A stretch of DNA of 64,000 nt from assembly GCA_020636045.1 (NCBI GenBank), contig JACJYP010000003.1, forward strand, positions 1-64,000, given 5' to 3'. The notes below the pieces were generated by a model that was not told the DNA's origin, did not search any database, and saw only the letters and a list, made by a program, of their open reading frames with translations. This document shows positions 1 through 8,314 of this stretch, one piece after another (within the stretch, counting starts at the first letter, position 1; each line of letters opens with the position of its first letter). Both the position numbers and the translations under genes were made by a program. Source of the DNA: Lewinellaceae bacterium. GTDB taxonomy: Bacteria; Bacteroidota; Bacteroidia; Chitinophagales; Saprospiraceae.

Positions 1-1657
1 GAAGCCGCGCGCCTCCTATCTCCACGGATTTGACCTCGCTGTAAGTACTGCTGCCGTCGAGGTCTTTTTGCCGCAGGCGAAAATAATGTGTGCCGGGCGC
101 CAGATCGCGTACGCGGAAACTGTAATCGGCAGGTAAATAAGGCGTTCCTGTGCCCTTGACGAAGCCCGCCGTTTCCCATCCTGAAGTATTTGTACGGCTG
201 TGCTCCACTTCAAACCCTTCGTTGTCGATTTCCGCAGCGGTACTCCACCGTAACAAGGCGTCTTTTCCTTCCGCCGTGACAGAAAAGCGGGTGAGGGTCA
301 CGGGCAGGCCGACCGGCAAGAGGGCTGCGTTTAGCGTGGTAAGCACACCGTTGGAAAGGGCTACGCTGGTGGAGTAAGGGATGTAACCCGTTTTGGTGAC
401 GAGCACATCGAAGTTGCCGCCCTGCAGTTGCCCCATCTTGTATTCGCCGTTGGCAGCGCTGTTCTCGGTGGTATTGCTGCCGAGTATCTTCACGGTAGCG
501 CCGTTGATGGGAAAACCCGTTTGTACGTCCGTGATAAGTCCCTCCAGGTAACAGCCGCGCTCATAAGTGGGAGTCAGTATCCAGAGTTCGCCGGTGCCAT
601 TGGCAGTGCCTTCCGCATTGATATTGCTGGCCAGAATATTGCCCGAGGGCAGGTACGGGTACACGCCCCAGCACCCCTGAAACCCGCTGCCTCCTGCGTT
701 GGGATAGGTGTCGTAATTTCCAACCTGCACCATGTTGGCCGGCCGCGACACGTCGACGATGGTAAACCCGTCGCGGTACCAGGAAGTCACGGCGTAGTCA
801 TTGATAATATGGGTGTTATGAACAGTGGAAAAGGTGCCGGGGTTGCTCTGTATCTTATCGAGCTGGTTGACGTTTCCAGGGTTGCTGACGTCATAGGAAG
901 TGAGGAAGGAACCGCTGACCTCGTCGGTGGTAAACAAGGCGCTGCCCGAGTGCCAGGTATTGTGGGTAAAACTTCCGGGCGTGTTCTGAACGGCTAAGAG
1001 GCTCGGATTGCTTTTGTTGGCGACGTTGACGATGGAAAAAAAGCCGGAGTAGATGTGGGCGGAATACATGATGTCATTGTCCACGTAGCCGTCATGGATA
1101 TAATTGCCCAGTGCTGAAAATCCTGAATTGAAAGTACCGGCATACTGTGGATTATAAGGGTCGTTGTTCAGGTTGAAAATCAGTGCCCTGCCGCCGTTGA
1201 TGTTGCTCCCGTACACATAGAGGTAGCCCTTGGTCAGGTCCACGTGCAAGGCATGGGCTTTTGTCAGTTGACCGTTGATGGCCCCGTCGCCGAAATAGCT
1301 GTGGTAGGTCAGGTTGCTGCCGGGCAGGTTGCTCAGATCGACTACCTGCACTCCGCTGCCACCTTCAGAAACCACATATGCATAGTGCTGAAAAGTCTTT
1401 ATCTCATGCCAGTTGCTAAATGCCCCCGGTATCTGTACGATCTCCGTCGGGTTATCGGGATTGGTAACGTCGACAATACTCATCCCTTGTTTGGCGCCTA
1501 CCAGCGCGTATTCGTTACCGGACGCATCGGAATACCCCCAAACATTGGCAAGATTTTGCCCCTGGTAGGATAAAACAGAGCGAAATGTGACATTGATGTT
1601 CTGGGTAAATGAGGTAGCCGTGCAGATACAAAAGGCAATGACTGGAATAATTCGCAT
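1..1657 (-). CDS. Choice-of-anchor B / LVIVD-repeat surface protein with carboxypeptidase-regulatory-like domain (3' end outside window)
   Basis: The frame is open from an ATG (complement of 1655-1657) to the window edge, so at least 552 residues are present and the C terminus is missing. The protein begins with a signal peptide ending near TATSFTQN. About five LVIVD-type repeats follow (GMSIVDVTNP, GVQVVDLSN, FLTSYDVSNP, GFTIVDVSRP), as in the choice-of-anchor B family, whose repeats are thought to form a beta-propeller. Residues about 368-445 look like a carboxypeptidase-regulatory-like beta-sandwich (GLITDVQTGFPINGATVKI). From about 450 there is the VTLTRFSVTAEGKDALLRW-type module that commonly precedes a T9SS sorting domain, so a sorting domain probably lies outside the window. 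Likely a secreted or surface-anchored protein; its substrate is unknown. Confidence 0.8.
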   Translation of the reverse strand, partial: MRIIPVIAFCICTATSFTQNINVTFRSVLSYQGQNLANVWGYSDASGNEYALVGAKQGMSIVDVTNPDNPTEIVQIPGAFSNWHEIKTFQHYAYVVSEGGSGVQVVDLSNLPGSNLTYHSYFGDGAINGQLTKAHALHVDLTKGYLYVYGSNINGGRALIFNLNNDPYNPQYAGTFNSGFSALGNYIHDGYVDNDIMYSAHIYSGFFSIVNVANKSNPSLLAVQNTPGSFTHNTWHSGSALFTTDEVSGSFLTSYDVSNPGNVNQLDKIQSNPGTFSTVHNTHIINDYAVTSWYRDGFTIVDVSRPANMVQVGNYDTYPNAGGSGFQGCWGVYPYLPSGNILASNINAEGTANGTGELWILTPTYERGCYLEGLITDVQTGFPINGATVKILGSNTTENSAANGEYKMGQLQGGNFDVLVTKTGYIPYSTSVALSNGVLTTLNAALLPVGLPVTLTRFSVTAEGKDALLRWSTAAEIDNEGFEVEHSRTNTSGWETAGFVKGTGTPYLPADYSFRVRDLAPGTHYFRLRQKDLDGSSTYSEVKSVEIGGARL

Positions 1658-2132
1658 AATACGCTGCTTGTTCGGTGAAACATAATACTGAAGATCAGTA
1701 CAGCCTTTCGGGGCAACGAAAACGGATGAAGTGAAATAAACAAGATTTGCCCGTCCGTTTGCATTTTTGTTTGCCAGTTGGCGCTTATAGCGTGTTAAGG
1801 GGCCTTTTTTAAGGGAAACATACGGATCATGGCCGGGTCATTCTGCCTGAAATCACCGGCGCCCAGGCACCTGATATTCGATCGGCAGAAAACATTCCAT
1901 TTTTGCGGACCCTTTTTCACTGTGATAAAAGAATAAAGTTTCGCTTACTTTGTAGATGATTTTGGAGCCGGCAGTCATTTCCAATGCCGGACAATAGTGG
2001 ACCCGACACACAAAAGCGAAGCAAAAATCACCCTTTCCGGCAATGTAATGTGCCCGATCTTTTTCCGGACCAAGGTCCTGATAATCAAAACAATAATATA
2101 GAGCATACCCGTTCGTCGACCAACGCCAACCT
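1658..2132. other. Intergenic region without recognisable gene
   Basis: This 475-bp gap separates the divergent choice-of-anchor B gene and hisA, so it should hold both promoters. Short open frames here have no recognisable protein character, and one of them runs into hisA antisense. No clear TAnnTTTG box, hairpin terminator or repeat was seen. Confidence 0.4.
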
Positions 2133-2855
2133 ATGGAAATCATTCCTTCCTTCGATCTGCTGGATGGCAAGCTGGTAAGGCTTCGCCAGGGCGATTTTGA
2201 CAAAAAGACCGAGTACGAGGCCAATCCGCTCGAACTGGCCATCGAACTCGAGCAGGCGGGTATTCGCCGCCTGCACATGGTCGACCTCGACGGCGCGCGC
2301 AGCGGCCGGCCTGCCAATCTGCACATTCTGGCGGCAGTAGCGGCCCGCACCCGGCTCCAGATCGACTACGGTGGCGGACTGCGCTCTATTCCCTCGCTCA
2401 AGCAGGTGTGGGACGCCGGCGCCATGCTGTTTTCGGTAGGCAGCGTTGCGGTGCTCGCGCAGGATGAATTTCGCGCCTGGGTGGAAAAATTCGGTCCCGA
2501 CCGGTTCCTTGTCGGCGCCGACGTGCGCGACCGCCAGATGGCGGTGCACGGCTGGACGGACCAGACAGAAGTGTCGCTGTTCGATTTTCTTAAAAAAATG
2601 CACAGCCTGGGTATCCGGCAGATCTCGGTCACGGACATTGCCCGCGACGGAGAATTGTCAGGACCGGCCACCGAACTGTACCGCGACATCATCACCGAAT
2701 TTCCGGACCTTGAGGTAGTGGCCAGTGGCGGCATCAGCAGCATCGCCGATCTGGAAGAACTTACGGCAATCGGCTGTGCGGGCGCTATTGTCGGCAAGGC
2801 ATTTTTCGAGGGCAAGATCCCTCTCCAATATTTCCGCGTATTCTCCAAAGTATAA
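2133..2855 (+). CDS. hisA: Phosphoribosylformimino-5-aminoimidazole carboxamide ribotide isomerase (HisA)
   Basis: A 240-residue (beta/alpha)8 barrel that catalyses the Amadori isomerisation of ProFAR to PRFAR, the fourth step of histidine biosynthesis, in the cytosol. The N terminus IIPSFDLLDGKLVRLRQGD carries the catalytic Asp8. The second catalytic Asp is Asp130 in GADVRDRQMAVHGW. The phosphate-binding loops DYGGGLRS and VASGGISS and the motif VTDIARDGELSGP are all present. Length is normal for the family. No other his gene is adjacent, although many Bacteroidetes keep hisA in a hisGDCBHAFI cluster, so the pathway is probably dispersed here. The N-terminal Phe7 replaces the more common Ile in PAIDL, a conservative change. 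Confidence 0.93.
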   Translation: MEIIPSFDLLDGKLVRLRQGDFDKKTEYEANPLELAIELEQAGIRRLHMVDLDGARSGRPANLHILAAVAARTRLQIDYGGGLRSIPSLKQVWDAGAMLFSVGSVAVLAQDEFRAWVEKFGPDRFLVGADVRDRQMAVHGWTDQTEVSLFDFLKKMHSLGIRQISVTDIARDGELSGPATELYRDIITEFPDLEVVASGGISSIADLEELTAIGCAGAIVGKAFFEGKIPLQYFRVFSKV

Positions 2856-3283
2856 GAACGTGTTCAGGGTGTGTCTGAAAATGCCCTGGGGAGTCCACTT
2901 TATTTATGGTGCGAAGCAGCGTCCGCGTACCAGAAGCGAATCTTTTGCTATACGTACCGGCATCTGAACGGGTTTGTCGCGACAGCGACGATACTTTCCG
3001 TGAAAAGAACAAGCGATCGGCGCGTTTTTTGAGCAGAAGGCGTAGCATCATGCAGTAAACCGCGCGCTAAGAAAAACAGAAGTGTGAATGTTAGGGTGTA
3101 CAATAATAATTTTGAATGATCGTTAAAATAGCCTCCTGTTTCAATGAATATTCTGAACTCGGCACGGTTTTGTGTTTTATATTCTAAACACAGGGTTTCA
3201 TTTATAAAAAGTCTGCGCATCGAATCAACGCTACCCTTCATTGCAATTCACCTGATTTTTCATTTTTCATCATCCTGCATTCT
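2856..3283. other. Intergenic region without recognisable gene
   Basis: This 428-bp stretch lies between hisA and the next outer-membrane protein gene, both on the + strand. Its 3' half is AT-rich. No convincing open frame, stable terminator hairpin or repeat was recognised; it presumably contains the promoter of the downstream gene. Confidence 0.4.
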
Positions 3284-3949
3284 ATGAACGTTAAGACGTT
3301 ATTCGCTGCCGCCTTTCTGGTCCTTGCCACTTCTGCTGCTCATGCACAGGTCCGCTACCAGATGGGATTTACTTTTGGGAGCAACTATTCTTCCCTGCGC
3401 TCCGACCTTTTCACCACTTCTTCGGGTCGCCTGGGCATCGCTGCCGGCTGCTCGTTCGTGCTGGGCTTCGGCGATCACTTCGAACTCAATCCCGAGATCA
3501 TCTTTACGCAAAAAGGCGCCAGCGCCAAGGCCGTCTACTTCCTGCCGGAGCAAAAAGCCGACGTGCAGAGCTACCAGTACTACTACAACACTTTTGAAGC
3601 GGGTCTTTTCGCCGGGTTCCAGCCCGTGGCCGATGTGCCGTTCCGCATTCAGGCCGGCGGTTTTTTCGGTACCCATTTTCACAACCTGGACCGCGACAAT
3701 TTCGAGGTGTTCGTCGGCGATTACGATGACATCAACAACGCCACCCGTGCCGTCGACCTCAACGATGCATTTTCAGGGGTGGATTTCGGGCCGGCCTTCG
3801 GCCTGAGTGCCGGTGAAGGACGGTTCCGCGCCAACATCCGCTACTACATCGGTCGCCGCAACATGTACAATCAACTGGAATTTGTGGAAGAGGGCCACCG
3901 CATCCGCTCAACGGCACTGCGCCTGACCCTGAGCTACTTCCTGCAATAA
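3284..3949 (+). CDS. Outer-membrane beta-barrel protein, PorT-family-like
   Basis: A 221-residue protein with a signal peptide (FAAAFLVLATSAAHA) and alternating amphipathic strands ending in an aromatic-rich C-terminal strand (LRLTLSYFLQ), the usual outer-membrane barrel signature. The opening YQMGFTFGSNYSSLRSD and the phrase LNPEIIFTQKGA are typical of the Bacteroidetes outer-membrane beta-barrel (OMP_b-brl_2, PorT-like) proteins. The family is large and functionally mixed, so assignment to T9SS PorT itself is not justified. The gene stands alone, and a strong hairpin follows it. Confidence 0.75.
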   Translation: MNVKTLFAAAFLVLATSAAHAQVRYQMGFTFGSNYSSLRSDLFTTSSGRLGIAAGCSFVLGFGDHFELNPEIIFTQKGASAKAVYFLPEQKADVQSYQYYYNTFEAGLFAGFQPVADVPFRIQAGGFFGTHFHNLDRDNFEVFVGDYDDINNATRAVDLNDAFSGVDFGPAFGLSAGEGRFRANIRYYIGRRNMYNQLEFVEEGHRIRSTALRLTLSYFLQ

Positions 3950-3971
3950 ACGGTTTTTTAATTGCCATATA

Positions 3972-4012
3972 CAGCAGCCCGCCGTGCAAGATTATAGCAC
4001 GGCGGGCTGCTG
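3972..4012. terminator. Bidirectional hairpin terminator
   Basis: A perfect 16-bp stem (CAGCAGCCCGCCGTGC at 3972-3987 pairing with 3997-4012) with a 9-nt loop lies between two convergent genes that stop at 3949 and 4015. It probably ends transcription from both sides; the T tract is poor. Confidence 0.7.
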
Positions 4013-4014
4013 CA

Positions 4015-5151
4015 TTATGCCGCCGGCCGGGCCGCCCAGGTTTTTTTCATTCGCAAAAACGGCCTTTCGATCAGTGCCCAGCTCAGGCGGGCAAGCGCAT
4101 AAGTACCGGCAAATGCCAGCAACAGATAGATCGTCTGGCCCAACGCCGGCGGCAATGTGCTGCTTATCAGGGCTTTGCCGAACCACCGGAGCCAGGCGTA
4201 CTCAAACATGAGGTGAAATACATAAAGCCCGTAACTGTATTTTCCCAGGTGCATCAGGAATCTGTTTTCGCAGATGCGCCTGATCAATGCACGGGGATGT
4301 GTATTGAGCGAGAGGTACAGCATGGCGCCGAAAAAAAGCGCTGAAAGGGTAAAAAGCCTTTGCTCCGTGCCGTGGACGAAGATCCCGGCGATCTCGTAAC
4401 CCGACCAGCAAAGCGCGATCCGCGCCAGCCATTTGTCGTAAGGGATGAAATGTTGCAGATCGAGGCGAAAAAAGACGGCGAGAAAACTTCCCGCGGCCAG
4501 TCCGTCCATCCGGCAGAAAGGCAGTACGTAAGATGCGGTGGAAAGCGGATCGCCGAGCAGGCCGTCCACCCAGTGGCGCGCAGGCGTGGCGATACACAAC
4601 AGGGCGACACAAACGGCCGCCAGCCACCGTAAGGGTAGCCAGCGCACCACCAACGGCCATAGCAGGTAGAACTGCTCTTCCACGGCGAGCGACCAAAGAT
4701 GATTGAGGTTGAACACATGGCTGTGGTACAACCAGTTGTTTTTCAGCGCCATGGCAATGTTGGGCGTGAAACTGAAGTACCAGAAGAAAGAGTCGTAACC
4801 GTGCAGCCGCCCCGGCGCCTGTTCCCAAAAAATGACCGTAAGCCATACGACGATCACGCTGAAGTAGTACAGGGGAAAAATGCGCAGGATGCGGCGTTTG
4901 TAAAATGAACTCCAGTAGTCGGCGCGGCCCTTGCTGTCGATCAGGATGCCGGTGATCAGAAATCCCGAAAGGACGAAAAAAAGATCGACGCCCAGCCAGC
5001 CGCCCTGCACCCGGGTGTACCAGTCTTTGTCGGTCCAGAAACTCCTCAACAGAAAATGGCTGAGCATCACCAGCGCGATGGCGATGCCGCGCAGCCCGTC
5101 GAGGGCGGGGATCCGGTGCTTTAATATTTCATGGGATGGCTGTCCGGACAT
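4015..5151 (-). CDS. Acyltransferase 3 family protein (OafA/YrhL-like)
   Basis: A 378-residue polytopic inner-membrane protein with about ten hydrophobic segments. The N terminus PALDGLRGIAIALVMLSHF carries the conserved DGLRG and a membrane His, and GVDLFFVLSGFLITGIL is the hallmark second motif of the acyltransferase 3 family. HLWSLAVEEQFYLLWPLVV is the third. Such enzymes O-acylate envelope polysaccharides or lipids using a cytoplasmic acyl donor; the target here is unknown. It starts 7 bp after the stop of the RND adaptor gene on the same strand, so the two are probably co-transcribed. The SGNH esterase domain found in some relatives is absent. Confidence 0.88.
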   Translation of the reverse strand: MSGQPSHEILKHRIPALDGLRGIAIALVMLSHFLLRSFWTDKDWYTRVQGGWLGVDLFFVLSGFLITGILIDSKGRADYWSSFYKRRILRIFPLYYFSVIVVWLTVIFWEQAPGRLHGYDSFFWYFSFTPNIAMALKNNWLYHSHVFNLNHLWSLAVEEQFYLLWPLVVRWLPLRWLAAVCVALLCIATPARHWVDGLLGDPLSTASYVLPFCRMDGLAAGSFLAVFFRLDLQHFIPYDKWLARIALCWSGYEIAGIFVHGTEQRLFTLSALFFGAMLYLSLNTHPRALIRRICENRFLMHLGKYSYGLYVFHLMFEYAWLRWFGKALISSTLPPALGQTIYLLLAFAGTYALARLSWALIERPFLRMKKTWAARPAA

Positions 5152-5158
5152 GGCGGCT

Positions 5159-6307
5159 TCAGTTCGTGGACACCACCCTCACCCGAGCGCCGTCGGACAG
5201 GTTGAGTTGCCCCGTGACCACTACTTGTTCGCCTTCTTTCAGTCCTGAAGTGATCTCTACCTTTTCGCCGTACGTGCCGCCCAGGGTGACGGAGCGCAGT
5301 TCGGCGACTGAATCCTGTACTACGTACACTTTTGCATCCTGCAAACTTCCGGCGATCGCTTTGCGGGGCAGCGTCAGCCCCTGCCGGTGGGCGTTGAAGG
5401 TAAATTTTGCCTGTGCGTGCATGCCGGCCCGAAGCGGCGACTTTTTCGGGTTGGTGATCTCGATTTCAACGTCGTAGGTAAAAGCGTTGTCGGCGCGCAG
5501 CCCGATATTGGTCACCTTGCCGGGAATGACCGTTTCCGGATATACGTCGGCGATTACCTGCACGGCCTGCCCCTTTTTTAAATACAACACCTCGCGTTCG
5601 GTCACCTTGACCATGAGCAGGAGTTTTTCCAGGTTGGTGATCTGCGCTACCTGGATGCCGGGGCCGATGACGCTCCCGCGTTCGATGAAGCGCAGCCCCA
5701 GGGTACCGGTCATGGGCGCCTTGATACTGGTATTGGCGATCTGTTTCTTCAGGCCTTTCTCCTTGGCTTCTGCGGCCAGGATGCCGAGTTCCACATCCTC
5801 GATCTTGTTTTTCGGCGCCGCTTCCCCTTCTATGAGGTTCGTCAGGCGCTCCTGGTCTTTGCGCAGTTTGGCGAGGTTGGCCTGCGTGGCTTCCAGTTCG
5901 ATCCGCAGCACCTCATCGTCTACTTTAGCGATCAGGTCGCCCTCATTCACCCACTCTCCCTTGTTTTTATACACTTCCACGACGCGCCCGGCGGTCTCGG
6001 ATATCACAAACATTTCCTTTGCAGCCAAAAAAATGCCGTCCGCTTCGAGGTGATTGGCCAATGTTTCCATTTTCGGCAGCGCCACTTCCACGGGTACGTA
6101 GGCAGCCGTCACTTCGCCAAACCTGGTTTCGGCGGCGAGTTGTTGTTTGTTCTGATATAATTTCCAGGCGATCAGCGCTGCGCCCAGAAACAGGAATAGC
6201 CAGAGGTAGTTACGGTTGCGCAAAAGGAAATATGTTTTGTTCGTCCGTTTAGAATAAAGCGCAAAACTACGCAAAGCGCACGCGGTTTTTGAATGGGGTT
6301 TCGTCAC
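5159..6307 (-). CDS. RND efflux periplasmic adaptor subunit (HlyD/MFP family)
   Basis: A 382-residue membrane-fusion protein. One N-terminal transmembrane segment (YLWLFLFLGAALIAWKLY) is followed by a lipoyl/barrel-sandwich half (GRVVEVYKNKGEWVNEGDLIAKVD), a short coiled-coil hairpin, the second lipoyl half (IKAPMTGTLGLRFIERGSVI) and a C-terminal beta-barrel/MP domain ending KEGEQVVVTGQLNLSDGARV. Adaptors link an inner-membrane RND pump to a TolC-like channel. No pump or outer-membrane factor is adjacent; the next gene is an acyltransferase. The start given is a GTG; a TTG about 90 bp downstream, just before the membrane segment, is equally plausible and would avoid overlap with the divergent upstream gene. 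Confidence 0.87.
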   Translation of the reverse strand: MTKPHSKTACALRSFALYSKRTNKTYFLLRNRNYLWLFLFLGAALIAWKLYQNKQQLAAETRFGEVTAAYVPVEVALPKMETLANHLEADGIFLAAKEMFVISETAGRVVEVYKNKGEWVNEGDLIAKVDDEVLRIELEATQANLAKLRKDQERLTNLIEGEAAPKNKIEDVELGILAAEAKEKGLKKQIANTSIKAPMTGTLGLRFIERGSVIGPGIQVAQITNLEKLLLMVKVTEREVLYLKKGQAVQVIADVYPETVIPGKVTNIGLRADNAFTYDVEIEITNPKKSPLRAGMHAQAKFTFNAHRQGLTLPRKAIAGSLQDAKVYVVQDSVAELRSVTLGGTYGEKVEITSGLKEGEQVVVTGQLNLSDGARVRVVSTN

Positions 6308-6363
6308 TGCCTATCTTTACCCCGAAAAGCGATCATTCACCTGTAGCACTTTACCGTCAAACG

Positions 6364-6963
6364 ATGCTGATAAAAGCCTCCCGCATCACCAACCTGACCG
6401 ATGCGCGTTATTTCGCCGCCAAAGAAGCCGATTTTCTGGGGTTCAACCTGGAAGAAGGCACCGAAGGCTATCTCGATCCCGTGTACATGAAGGCGATACG
6501 GGAATGGGTGGAAGGCCCGAAGATCGTGGGTGAATTTTCCCGGGCGGACAGTTCTGTGATCCGGGAGGCCGCGCGCTTTTTCGGCCTCGATGCCGTGCAG
6601 GTGACCGGGGCGTATGCCGCCCGGCTGGCTGAACTGGAAGGGCTGGAACTGATCATGCAACTGGACGGCGCACAAGACCATGCTTCATTATTGCAAACAT
6701 TTGGAGAGACGCGTGGACAGGTAGCCTGGTACCTGGTTTCCCTGAAACCCGGTATGCCGGACCCGGAGGAAACGGCTTTTTGGAAAAAATGCTGCGCAGA
6801 CTACCCCGTTTTACTGGAGGCGGACGTACCGGAAGCGCAATGGCCCGACTTCCTGGCGGAACTACGTCCCGCCGGCCTGGGCCTCACGGGCGGCGATGAA
6901 GAACAGGTAGGGGTAAAATCGTTCGACGAGATCGACCTGATCTTCGAGGCGCTGGGCCGCTGA
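6364..6963 (+). CDS. TrpF-like (phosphoribosylanthranilate isomerase-related) barrel protein lacking the catalytic Cys
   Basis: A 199-residue protein whose N terminus aligns in kind with TrpF: IKASRITNLTDARYFAAKEADFLGFNL corresponds to the KICGIT-eDA-Gad-lGF pattern. The catalytic Cys of KICG is Ser6 here (KASR), and the C-terminal half shows no Asp followed by a GGTG phosphate loop, the other canonical active-site part. It may therefore be a barrel homologue with another function, or a non-catalytic one. I chose ATG 6364 because an upstream in-frame start at 6289 adds a tail that overlaps the divergent adaptor gene. No trp genes are nearby. Confidence 0.65.
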   Translation: MLIKASRITNLTDARYFAAKEADFLGFNLEEGTEGYLDPVYMKAIREWVEGPKIVGEFSRADSSVIREAARFFGLDAVQVTGAYAARLAELEGLELIMQLDGAQDHASLLQTFGETRGQVAWYLVSLKPGMPDPEETAFWKKCCADYPVLLEADVPEAQWPDFLAELRPAGLGLTGGDEEQVGVKSFDEIDLIFEALGR

Positions 6964-6967
6964 ACGG

Positions 6968-8314
6968 CTACCAGTAGTATCGCTGCATAATGGCTGCGAT
7001 AATGGCCAGGTTTCCCAGGATCAGTACCGTAGCGGCACATATACGTATCACTTTTGCCTTCGCAGCGAGGCGGCCGTTGGCGACCGCCAGCATAACAAGC
7101 GGGAGTATGGGTGTAAAATATCGCCCCTGAAAATTGGTAACTTCAGTCGCGCCTACCGGGCACCAGAGCGCATACATCGTCAGCGCAAACAGGAACACGT
7201 ATACTGCTACAATGCCTCCTGCGGCCGCGCGCTGAAAAGGCCCAAGCGGCGGACTTTCTGTAGAAACCAGCGCTGCCAGGCACAACCAGAGCAAGGCCAG
7301 CCATACCGGGTGCAGGTAGTTTTTCTCCCAGCCGAATTTGCCGACAATATGCGCTGCCGCAGATGGCAAGGCCCGGGCTGCCGAACGCAATGCAATGCCG
7401 GTAAATTCAAAAGGATGTGTCGCCACCCGGGCCAGTTGTCGCTCCGGGTCTACTCCCTCGTTCAGTGTTTGTGCATCCCGGTAAGCGGGGGCGTAGTGAT
7501 CATAGGGGATAAACGCCGCCCGGGCAAATTGCCCCCAAAACAACGCTGCTGCAAACCCTACAACAAGCAGCAGTACCGCCGGAAGCAGGTTTCTCCCGAC
7601 CCGTTTTGCATTTGAAATGAAAGAAAATAACGCGATGGGCAAAACGATGAGTTTGTGGAGGCAAACCAGGATAAATGCCGCTATTTGAAGATGGTATTTA
7701 CCCATACCTGCCAAAAACGACGCGATCAGCCACCAGCACAGGCCGTTGGTGATGACGTCGGCATTGGCGGACGCTGCGATCACCAGCGATGCAGGCAGCA
7801 ACGCTAATGCGGCCAGCAAGGGTCGCAGGAACGGCATCAGCAACAGCGCGCGCCAAACCAGTAATATCCACACGACGAGGTTGGCAAACCTGGCGCCGTA
7901 AAGCATCGCCAGCGGGCCGGCGCCTGCAAGCCGGCACAAGCCAATGCCGGCGGCCTGTGGCAAATAAGCCGTCGGCGCATAAATAGCGGTGTTGGGAAAA
8001 TCAGCGAATACGCGCTGATGCCCGGAAAGGGCCAAATGGTGGGCCGTTTCCAGTTGCGGAAGGGTCAACCGGGCCTCGTAGTCCATTTTCAGGTATGCGA
8101 ACGAATCGCGCAACTGTACGAGCGAGGCAGGGACCGTGCCTCCCAACCTGTTATCGCTCATTTCAGACAACCATACGCCTTCACTGACCTGCCAGGCGCG
8201 CAAAAAATGGTTGGGTTCGTCGGGCGATTGGAACGGCGGGATTGTAAAAACGAACACCGTTCCGAACAGCAGCGCCAGTCCGGCCCAAAGTTTTGCCAGT
8301 CCGGCAGGCGTCAT
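6968..8314 (-). CDS. DUF2142-type polytopic membrane protein
   Basis: A 448-residue integral membrane protein with roughly ten to twelve hydrophobic segments. The N-terminal sequence TIPPFQSPDEPNHFLRAWQ contains the PPDEP-HF-RA signature of DUF2142, a family of GT-C-like predicted membrane glycosyltransferases often found with cell-surface polysaccharide genes. The ATG at 8314 overlaps the TGA stop of the upstream BNR gene as ATGA, implying translational coupling. An alternative start at 8344 would overlap by 34 bp. Molecular function is unproven. Confidence 0.78.
   Translation of the reverse strand: MTPAGLAKLWAGLALLFGTVFVFTIPPFQSPDEPNHFLRAWQVSEGVWLSEMSDNRLGGTVPASLVQLRDSFAYLKMDYEARLTLPQLETAHHLALSGHQRVFADFPNTAIYAPTAYLPQAAGIGLCRLAGAGPLAMLYGARFANLVVWILLVWRALLLMPFLRPLLAALALLPASLVIAASANADVITNGLCWWLIASFLAGMGKYHLQIAAFILVCLHKLIVLPIALFSFISNAKRVGRNLLPAVLLLVVGFAAALFWGQFARAAFIPYDHYAPAYRDAQTLNEGVDPERQLARVATHPFEFTGIALRSAARALPSAAAHIVGKFGWEKNYLHPVWLALLWLCLAALVSTESPPLGPFQRAAAGGIVAVYVFLFALTMYALWCPVGATEVTNFQGRYFTPILPLVMLAVANGRLAAKAKVIRICAATVLILGNLAIIAAIMQRYYW

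Noticed and set aside
1853..2350. 165-residue minus-strand frame overlapping the hisA start
   Set aside because: Overlaps the well-supported hisA start; composition is atypical (many Arg/Ser) and no motif is seen.
3284..3949. Naming the barrel protein PorT of the T9SS
   Set aside because: The outer-membrane barrel family is large and the sequence lacks anything specific to PorT; only the general family is supported.
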